This document shows, one piece after another, positions 1 to 5,064 of a stretch of 5,305 nt of DNA. Below the pieces are notes generated by a model that was not told the origin of the DNA, searched no databases, and saw nothing but the letters and a program-made list of their open reading frames with translations. A program made the position numbers and the translations under genes. Source of the DNA: Gemmatimonadota bacterium (GTDB lineage: Bacteria; Gemmatimonadota; Gemmatimonadetes; Gemmatimonadales; GWC2-71-9); NCBI GenBank assembly GCA_029862935.1, contig JAOTWK010000271.1, positions 1-5,305 on the forward strand, read 5' to 3'. Numbering within the stretch: position 1 is the stretch's first letter; each line of letters opens with the position of its first letter.

Positions 1-372
1 GACTACGTGGCGTTACCGATCGCGTGGCTCGCGCTCCGGGTAGGACGCAAGCGGCTGGTGCGGCCCGCGGGTAAGCTCGTCGGGTGGGGACTCAGGAGGT
101 TTTCGCGGCCTCCGTTTGGGACGGTGCTGCTCATCGAGGCCAAGGGCTGGAAGAAGGGGCGCTTGGTGTCGTTTCGTGGTACGGTTCGCCACAACGACGC
201 GTACGCGCTCACGGCCATTGCCACGGTTGCGTGCCTCCTCCAGTATCTCGACGGGTCGATTCGCGCGCCGGGGCTGCAGCTGCAGGCACTCTGTGTGGAC
301 CCACGGCGGTTCACGACAGACCTCGAGCGACTCGGAGCGGCGGTTGAGTATGGCCTGGACGTGGAGACATAA
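1..372 (+). CDS. Saccharopine dehydrogenase-like reductase, C-terminal fragment
   Basis: This is the 3' end of a gene whose start lies left of the window: the frame is open from base 1 (GAC TAC GTG) to the TAA at 370-372, giving 123 visible residues. The GTG at base 7 could be read as a start, but the open frame to the edge and the missing N-terminal domain make a longer gene more likely. The visible part has a basic segment (RVGRKRLVRP), then the run GTVLLIEAKGWKKGRLVSFR, a polar THR/HND turn, the helix LTAIATVACLLQYLDG and the end motif VDPRRFTTDLERLGAAVE. That order matches the C-terminal domain of saccharopine dehydrogenase-like (Lys9/LOR-type) proteins, which reduce or oxidise imino acids with NAD(P)H. 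The Rossmann nucleotide-binding domain would be upstream and is not seen. The substrate cannot be told: most bacterial members of this family are not true saccharopine dehydrogenases. The stop shares one base with a small ORF that leads into the next gene. Confidence 0.72.
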   Translation, partial: DYVALPIAWLALRVGRKRLVRPAGKLVGWGLRRFSRPPFGTVLLIEAKGWKKGRLVSFRGTVRHNDAYALTAIATVACLLQYLDGSIRAPGLQLQALCVDPRRFTTDLERLGAAVEYGLDVET

Positions 373-458
373 TGAAGGTGTGGGGCTTGCGGGGCCCGAT
401 TTGGTGGGTCGATGAGATGGTGACAACACGGGAAGCACAAGGGGAGATATCGGTATGA
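372..458 (+). CDS. Possible 28-residue small protein coupled on both sides
   Basis: The interval between the reductase and the P-loop gene is read exactly by a 28-codon ORF. Its ATG (372-374) overlaps the previous stop in a TAATG arrangement, and its TGA (456-458) overlaps the next start in an ATGA arrangement. A GGAGA at 363-367 lies four bases ahead of the ATG and could serve as a weak ribosome binding site. The peptide begins MKVWGLRGPIWWVDEM and then becomes polar (TTREAQGEISV), with three tryptophans (W4, W11, W12) in the first half. It has no signal peptide or domain that I recognise. It may be a real micro-protein, a coupling ORF that carries ribosomes to the next gene, or chance. The ribosome binding site of the next gene lies inside its last codons. 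Conservation data would be needed to decide, so confidence is low. Confidence 0.3.
   Translation: MKVWGLRGPIWWVDEMVTTREAQGEISV
439..446 (+). promoter_or_regulatory. Ribosome binding site of the P-loop gene
   Basis: The string AAGGGGAG ends eight bases before the ATG at 455. An in-frame TGA at 413-415 rules out a much longer N-terminus, and the protein beginning at 455 matches the usual start of the family (QRVVILGAAGRDFHNFN). Both points support the chosen start. Confidence 0.7.
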
Positions 459-1837
459 CGCAACGTGTGGTGATTCTGGGGGCAGCAGGACGCGATTTTC
501 ACAACTTCAACGTGTATTTCCGTGGCAATCCGGAATACGAGGTCGTCGCGTTCACGGCGGCGCAGATTCCGGATATCGATGACCGCCGATATCCCCCCGA
601 GCTCTCGGGCGACCAGTATCCTGACGGCATAGCCATCGAGGCAGAGCGTGACCTCCCGCGCATCATTCGCGAGGGAAAGATCGATCTCGCGGTGTTCAGT
701 TATAGCGACGTGTCGCACGAGCATGTCATGCATGTGGCGTCGATCGCGATGGCCGCAGGCGCAAGCTTTCTGCTGCTCGGCCCGCGCCAGACCATGCTGC
801 GAGCCAAAGTGCCGGTGGTGGCGGTCTGTGCTGCGCGCACCGGGGCGGGGAAGAGCCAAACCAGCCGGCGAGTCGCCGGGATCCTGCGCGAGCAGGGGAA
901 GCGTGTGGTCATCGTGCGACATCCGATGCCCTACGGCAATCTCGTCGCTCAGGCCTCGCAGCGGTTTGCAGTATTCGAAGATCTCGACAAGCATGGGGTG
1001 ACGATCGAGGAACGTGAGGAGTACGAACCGCACCTTCGTGCCGGTTCGGTCGTCTATGCCGGCGTCGACTATGAGCGCATCTTGCGGCAGGCCGAAAAGG
1101 AAGCGGACGTAGTGATCTGGGATGGGGGGAACAACGATCTTCCGTTTTACACCCCCGATCTCTGGATCGTCGTGGTCGATTCCCATCGTCCGGATCACGC
1201 GGCCAAGTACCATCCTGGAGAAACCAACGTGCGGATGGCCGATGTGGTCGTGATCAACAAGATCGGCACCGCCGGACTCGAGAATATCGAGCTTGCCCGG
1301 GAGACGGCACTGGCGTTGAATCCGAAGGCCGTGGTGATCGAAGCGGCCAGTCCGATCTTTGTCGAGGATGGTTCGTACATTCGCGGCAAGAAGGTGCTCG
1401 TGATCGAGGACGGACCCACCTTGACGCACGGGGAGATGGCCTTTGGCGCCGGGTGGGTCGCTGCGCGCCGCTATGGCGCCGCCGAGATCATCGATCCGCG
1501 TCCCTATGCGGTCGGGTCCATCACGGAGACATTCGAGCGCTACCCCACGACCGGGGCGATTCTGCCGGCCATGGGATATGGCAAGGCGCAAACGCAGGAA
1601 TTGGCGGAGACGATTCGGCGGGTCCCCGCTGATCTCGTCGTTGTGGCCACCCCTATCGATTTGCGGCACCTGATCGAGTTCGACAAGCCGGCCGTGCGTG
1701 TGCACTACGAACTCCAGGAGATCGGCCATCCCACTCTGGCCGACGTGCTGGCCAGCTTCGGCTGTGCGGAGAGCGCGGAAGATCTGCGCCGTGCGGACGG
1801 CCAGGCCGGGGTAACACCCCCCGATGGGAAGGAGTGA
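455..1837 (+). CDS. Cyclic 2,3-diphosphoglycerate synthetase-like P-loop NTPase (COG2403 type)
   Basis: This 460-residue cytoplasmic protein belongs to the family that includes archaeal cyclic 2,3-diphosphoglycerate synthetase, which closes 2,3-diphosphoglycerate into its cyclic anhydride with ATP. Bacterial members were long labelled predicted GTPases and their reaction is not established. The N-terminal Rossmann-like part (residues 4-118) begins RVVILGAAGRDFHNFNVYFR and includes FTAAQIPDIDDRRYP, a family hallmark. The nucleotide-binding core follows: a Walker A motif ARTGAGKS at 127-134 (lysine 133), a Walker B-like VVIWDGGNND with aspartate 223, DSHRPDH at 242-248, HPGETN at 253-258 and a GTPase-like NK pair at 268-269. 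The C-terminal part carries GPTLTHGEMAFGAG (320-333), AMGYG (372-376) and TPIDLRHLI (399-407). All expected motifs are present, so it looks intact and active. The phosphofructokinase gene starts three bases after its stop and in the same frame. I infer a phosphorylated small-molecule substrate; in a bacterium, cyclic diphosphoglycerate itself is only one possibility. Confidence 0.85.
   Translation: MTQRVVILGAAGRDFHNFNVYFRGNPEYEVVAFTAAQIPDIDDRRYPPELSGDQYPDGIAIEAERDLPRIIREGKIDLAVFSYSDVSHEHVMHVASIAMAAGASFLLLGPRQTMLRAKVPVVAVCAARTGAGKSQTSRRVAGILREQGKRVVIVRHPMPYGNLVAQASQRFAVFEDLDKHGVTIEEREEYEPHLRAGSVVYAGVDYERILRQAEKEADVVIWDGGNNDLPFYTPDLWIVVVDSHRPDHAAKYHPGETNVRMADVVVINKIGTAGLENIELARETALALNPKAVVIEAASPIFVEDGSYIRGKKVLVIEDGPTLTHGEMAFGAGWVAARRYGAAEIIDPRPYAVGSITETFERYPTTGAILPAMGYGKAQTQELAETIRRVPADLVVVATPIDLRHLIEFDKPAVRVHYELQEIGHPTLADVLASFGCAESAEDLRRADGQAGVTPPDGKE
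1826..1834 (+). promoter_or_regulatory. Ribosome binding site of the phosphofructokinase gene
   Basis: A strong GGGAAGGAG sits inside the last codons of the P-loop gene and ends six bases before the GTG at 1841. It decides the GTG start: the in-frame TGA at 1835-1837 excludes anything longer, and the protein then begins MAGKKGTIGILTGGGD, with the sugar-phosphotransferase motif at the usual distance from the N-terminus. Confidence 0.8.
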
Positions 1838-1840
1838 CCC

Positions 1841-3040
1841 GTGGCGGGCAAGAAGGGCACTATCGGCATTCTGACTGGCGGCGGAGACGTTCCTGGGCTC
1901 AACCCAGCGATCCGTGCCGTCACGATTCGGGCATTGCGCGAGGGATACCGGGTCATCGGGATCCGCCGAGGCTGGGCGGGCGTGGTCGACCTCGTTCCTG
2001 ATCCGGAAGCGGACAACAAGGCCCATGTCCAACAACTGACGGAAGACGTCGTGAATCGGGCCGGCCGGACCGGCGGCACGTTCATTCACACGTCGCGCAC
2101 CCGCCCGAGTCGGTTGCCGCGAGCACTCGTTCCCGACCATCTGCGCGACACCTACACGGACGAGATCAACGACGTGACCGCGTCTGTGTTGAAGAACCTC
2201 GATTTCCTGGGCATCGATTTCTTGGTACCGATCGGGGGCGATGACACGCTGAGCTACGCCAGGCGCCTGCACGGTGAGGGCGTCAAGGTGGTCGCCGTCC
2301 CGAAGACGATGGACAATGATGTGCCCGGCACCGACTACTGCATCGGGTTCAGTACCTGTGTGACGCGGACTATCGAGATGACCCACAGCCTGCGAACCAC
2401 GGCCGGTTCGCACGAGCGATTTCTGGTGATCGAGGTGTTCGGCCGGTACGCGGGGTACACTGCGCTCTTGCCGACGATGGCTGGGGCCGCCGATCGGTGC
2501 GTGATCCCGGAGCACTCCTTCGACTGCGAGCACCTCTGCGAGCTCCTGATGTACGATCGGTCACGTCACCCGTCCAAGTACGCGGTGGTACTGGTGTCCG
2601 AAGGGGCGACGATGGCCGACGATCCGGACATGTCCTTCGAAGGTGAAGAGCAGGATCAGTACGGCCACCGCAAGCTGGGCGGCATCGGTGACAAGGTTGC
2701 CACCCGACTCAAGGACACGTCGGCGAAATACAATCAGGGCCGGCGCGTGAATGTCGTGAACCAGCGTTTGGGGTATCTCGTGCGCTGTGGAGACCCAGAT
2801 GCGCTCGATTCCATCGTTCCCATGGCATTCGGCAACTTGGCACTCGACTTGGTGCTGTCCGGAACGTCCGGCCGATTGGTGAGCCTACGCAATGGCGTGT
2901 ACGACAGCGTGCCGATCGATGTCGTGACGGGCCGCAAGAAGACGGTCGACGTGTCGAAGTACTACAACGTGGACCGTCTGCGACCGCGCTATGAGACGTT
3001 TATCCGGCAACCCCTCTTCATAATGACAAGCGATGTCTGA
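1841..3040 (+). CDS. pfp: Phosphofructokinase, PfkA family, pyrophosphate-type residues
   Basis: This 399-residue cytoplasmic enzyme phosphorylates fructose 6-phosphate to fructose 1,6-bisphosphate. The N-terminal phosphoryl-donor loop is GILTGGGDVPGLNPAIRAV (residues 9-27). The donor-selecting motif is GGDDT (132-136), where ATP enzymes usually have GGDGS. The catalytic loop is PKTMDND (154-160), with lysine 155 where ATP enzymes have glycine, and aspartate 158 as the expected base. Both changes are the recognised signature of pyrophosphate-dependent enzymes (EC 2.7.1.90), whose reaction is reversible, so the gene could serve glycolysis or gluconeogenesis. Substrate-binding parts follow: GFSTC (169-173), EVFGRYAGYTA (198-208), VSEGA (252-256) and LGYLVRCG (310-317), where arginine 315 is the usual sugar-phosphate ligand and cysteine 316 replaces a common glycine. 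It is longer than a 320-residue bacterial ATP enzyme, with extra residues after the N-terminal loop (about 50-110) and a C-terminal tail. It starts with GTG. The next gene begins eight bases before its stop. Use of ATP or mixed donors is not excluded by sequence. Confidence 0.87.
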   Translation: MAGKKGTIGILTGGGDVPGLNPAIRAVTIRALREGYRVIGIRRGWAGVVDLVPDPEADNKAHVQQLTEDVVNRAGRTGGTFIHTSRTRPSRLPRALVPDHLRDTYTDEINDVTASVLKNLDFLGIDFLVPIGGDDTLSYARRLHGEGVKVVAVPKTMDNDVPGTDYCIGFSTCVTRTIEMTHSLRTTAGSHERFLVIEVFGRYAGYTALLPTMAGAADRCVIPEHSFDCEHLCELLMYDRSRHPSKYAVVLVSEGATMADDPDMSFEGEEQDQYGHRKLGGIGDKVATRLKDTSAKYNQGRRVNVVNQRLGYLVRCGDPDALDSIVPMAFGNLALDLVLSGTSGRLVSLRNGVYDSVPIDVVTGRKKTVDVSKYYNVDRLRPRYETFIRQPLFIMTSDV

Positions 3041-3587
3041 ATCTTTGCGTACAGCCGTCGAGTCACTCTGGCCCGAGCTCGAGTGGATCGAGAACCCAGA
3101 GCTCCGCGAACAGGTGACCCAAACGTGGATCAAGGCCTTCGAGCGGAGCCCGCTCGAGCCGGACGATCTCACACAGATTCCATTCACGCTGCTCGTACCG
3201 AACTGCACGGCGACGTTCATGGAGCACAAGCGGTGTGTCGTGCATATTGCCAAATCCGGTGCCGAGGCCATGCAGCGGTTCCTCGGACACGCCTTGTCGA
3301 TCGACTCGGATACCGTCATTGCCGGCGCGGTTCTCGCGGACGTCGGCAAGCTCCTCGAATACGAGAAGGTCGGTGGAGTGACCCGCCAGAGTGAGGGCGG
3401 AAAGGCGCTGCGGCACCCGTTCACCGGTGTCGCGCTGGCCTTGGAGTGCGGCGTGCCGAATGCCGTGTGTCATGTGATCGCCACGCACGCGGCGGAAGGC
3501 GACCTCGTACGTCGAACCACAGAGGCCTATATCGTCCATCACGCAGACTTCATGAGCTATTTGCCGTTCAAGACCCTCGAGGCGTAG
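3033..3587 (+). CDS. HD-superfamily protein with altered HD motif
   Basis: This 184-residue soluble protein has the fold pattern of HD-domain metal-dependent phosphohydrolases, which usually cleave phosphomonoesters or phosphodiesters of nucleotides. The metal ligands appear in order: H65 in MEHKRCVVHIAK, the motif LADVGKLLEY (101-110) with D103, H128 in RHPFTG, H152 in IATHAAEGD and D172 in VHHADFMSY. Where the family has histidine-aspartate, this protein has A102-D103, so one ligand of the defining pair is missing. It may be a regulatory or binding protein, an enzyme with one metal, or a member of a natural variant subgroup. The first 60 residues are helical and unassigned. An in-frame TGA at 3024-3026 leaves the ATG at 3033 as the first start. 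It overlaps the phosphofructokinase by eight bases and has no clear ribosome binding site, so it is probably translated by coupling. The substrate is unknown. Confidence 0.75.
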   Translation: MSESLRTAVESLWPELEWIENPELREQVTQTWIKAFERSPLEPDDLTQIPFTLLVPNCTATFMEHKRCVVHIAKSGAEAMQRFLGHALSIDSDTVIAGAVLADVGKLLEYEKVGGVTRQSEGGKALRHPFTGVALALECGVPNAVCHVIATHAAEGDLVRRTTEAYIVHHADFMSYLPFKTLEA

Positions 3588-3611
3588 GGCCGCACCGCAC
3601 GCCACGGTATT

Positions 3612-3620
3612 AGGAAGGAG
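3612..3620 (+). promoter_or_regulatory. Ribosome binding site of the MmgE/PrpD gene
   Basis: AGGAAGGAG lies in the 44-base gap after the HD gene and ends 11 bases before the ATG at 3632, slightly farther than usual. An in-frame TAG at 3611-3613 excludes a longer protein. In-frame ATGs at 3641 and 3656 are possible alternatives, but both are still farther from the site. Confidence 0.65.
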
Positions 3621-3631
3621 CAGAGCACCGG

Positions 3632-5008
3632 ATGTCCGAGATGATCACGGCCACAATGGCCCGTTGGGCTGCCGACCTCCGCTATGAAGATCTTGGGGAG
3701 AGCGCGATACACGAAGCGAAACGCTATCTCCTGGATTCCTTGGGCTGTGCCTTCGGCGGCTACCGCCAAGAAGACGCCCGTATCGCGCTCGAGGTGCTCG
3801 ATGAGATAGCCGGTGACGGTCCGTCGACTATCCTGGGCAGCGGGAAGCGGGTCGACCCCGTGTCCGCTGCCTTGGCCAACGCGCTGATGGTCCGCGTGAT
3901 GGATTACAACGACATCTACTGGCAACAGGATCCATCGCATCCCTCGGACATCATTCCCGCCGCGATGGCGTGTGGCGAGCGTGCGGACGGCTCAGGGCAG
4001 GACCTCATTCTCGGGATCATTCTCGGTCACGAATTCGAGATGCGACTCTGCGAGGCCGCGTTTCCGGGCATTCGGGAACGGGGCTGGCATCACGCGACGC
4101 TCACGGCGTTTGTGTCACCGATCGTCGCCGGTCGCATGCTCGGCCTCACGTGGGAACAGATCCAGCATGCCGTCGGCATTTCGGCGTCGCGCCACGCCAC
4201 GCTCGGTGCGGTCACGGCCGGGAAACTCACGATGATGAAGAACACCGTCGACCCGATGGCCACACAGAGCGGCGTCCTGGCCGCGTTGTTGGCAGAGAAG
4301 GGGTACACGGGTCCGGAGCACGTGATTGACGGCAAGGAAGGACTCGTACAATGTTTTGGCCCCGAGTGGAAACTCGAGACGCTGGTCGACGGGTTGGGTG
4401 AGACGTGGCGCATCGAACGCTGCGGCATGAAGGCCTTCCCGACGGAGGCACTCACCCACGCACCGATCTCCGCCGCGTTGGACATCGTGCAGCAGCACGA
4501 CCTCGCACCGGAGCAGATCTCAAAGGTGCACATCCGCTCCCTGGCGCGCGCGGCCGATATCCTCGCGGATCCCAGCAAGTATGATCCGCGCAGCAAGGAA
4601 ACGGCCGACCACAGTCTGCCCTACGTCATCGCTGCCGCGATCGTAGATCGCCAGGTCACGCCGGCCCAGTTCGAGCCCGAAAGGATCATGGACGATCGTA
4701 TCCGCGAGCAGCTCCGGAAGGTGGAAGTCGTGGCCGACCCGGAAATCGAGCGCGTGTTTCCCAAGCTGCAGCGGGTCATCGTGACGATCGAGACAACTGA
4801 TGGTCGCGAGCTGACCAGATCACTGGACTATCCCAAGGGCGATCCCCGCAACCCACTCAGCGACGGTGAGGTGGAGGAGAAATTCGACGCCCTGGCGGCT
4901 CCGGTACTTTCAGCCGGTGGACGAGAGAAGTTGAAACAGGCGGTGTGGAGGCTCGAAGATGTCCGCTCGATCTCGGACCTCATGACACTAAGCATCGCGG
5001 ACGGCTGA
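3632..5008 (+). CDS. MmgE/PrpD family dehydratase (2-methylcitrate dehydratase-like)
   Basis: This 458-residue cytoplasmic protein is a full-length member of the family that contains 2-methylcitrate dehydratase (PrpD) and cis-aconitate decarboxylase. These enzymes handle tricarboxylic acids without an iron-sulfur cluster. The helical domain opens with AKRYLLDSLGCAFGG (29-43) and ANALMVRVMDYNDIYW (82-97), followed by HPSDIIPA with H103 and D106, positions close to those of the active-site aspartate and histidine in cis-aconitate decarboxylase. Next come GWHHATLTA (151-159), ISASRHATLGAVTAGKLTMMKNT with K203, and GMKAFPTEALTH with K267 and H276, the loop that shapes the acid-binding pocket in the family. 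The second domain continues from PISAALDIV to about residue 440. All key residues look intact. Sequence does not tell whether the substrate is 2-methylcitrate, citrate, homocitrate or another acid; no methylcitrate synthase or methylisocitrate lyase gene is in view. Its TGA stop lies inside the first unit of a heptad repeat array. Confidence 0.88.
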   Translation: MSEMITATMARWAADLRYEDLGESAIHEAKRYLLDSLGCAFGGYRQEDARIALEVLDEIAGDGPSTILGSGKRVDPVSAALANALMVRVMDYNDIYWQQDPSHPSDIIPAAMACGERADGSGQDLILGIILGHEFEMRLCEAAFPGIRERGWHHATLTAFVSPIVAGRMLGLTWEQIQHAVGISASRHATLGAVTAGKLTMMKNTVDPMATQSGVLAALLAEKGYTGPEHVIDGKEGLVQCFGPEWKLETLVDGLGETWRIERCGMKAFPTEALTHAPISAALDIVQQHDLAPEQISKVHIRSLARAADILADPSKYDPRSKETADHSLPYVIAAAIVDRQVTPAQFEPERIMDDRIREQLRKVEVVADPEIERVFPKLQRVIVTIETTDGRELTRSLDYPKGDPRNPLSDGEVEEKFDALAAPVLSAGGREKLKQAVWRLEDVRSISDLMTLSIADG

Positions 5009-5059
5009 TAGCTGATAGCTGAAGGCTGACAACTGACAACTGATGACTGAGACCTGATA
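5004..5059 (+). repeat. Eight-unit heptanucleotide tandem repeat, consensus RCTGAYA
   Basis: Eight contiguous 7-base units can be read with no gaps: GCTGATA, GCTGATA, GCTGAAG, GCTGACA, ACTGACA, ACTGATG, ACTGAGA, CCTGATA. The core CTGA is kept in every unit, while positions 1, 6 and 7 vary. The array begins inside the last codons of the MmgE/PrpD gene, supplies its TGA stop (5006-5008) and ends five bases before the next start codon. Seven is not a multiple of three, so TGA recurs in all three + strand frames within the first three units. The complementary strand carries TCAG every seven bases and has no stops within the array, which is why long spurious reverse ORFs rich in Gln-Leu-Ser cross it. 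Short heptamer arrays between genes are known from cyanobacteria and other bacteria; I do not claim this is the same family. Confidence 0.85.
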
Positions 5060-5064
5060 CCCCC

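Noticed and set aside
274..285. 12-base palindrome of two CTGCAG sites
   Set aside because: It encodes Leu-Gln-Leu-Gln within the reductase C-terminus; no operator-like setting.
387..415. Possible -35/-10 promoter (TTGCGG ... CGATGA) ahead of the P-loop gene
   Set aside because: Both hexamers are poor matches and the genes appear co-transcribed from upstream; I could not support a promoter.
571..594. Perfect 8-base inverted repeat GGATATCG / CGATATCC with an 8-base spacer
   Set aside because: It sits inside conserved coding sequence of the P-loop gene (around PDIDDRRYP), and one such pair is expected by chance in a few kilobases.
311..2533. A 740-codon open frame on the - strand opposite the P-loop and phosphofructokinase genes
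   Set aside because: It lies antisense to two clearly conserved proteins, shows no recognisable domain, and is explained by GC-rich codon use that leaves the opposite frame free of stops.
3033..3605. Alternative - strand ORFs over the HD gene
   Set aside because: They are shadows of the + strand gene, which has conserved HD-family motifs and operon spacing.
3588..3631. Gap between the HD and MmgE/PrpD genes examined for a terminator
   Set aside because: It has no stable stem followed by a T run; it holds only the ribosome binding site of the next gene.
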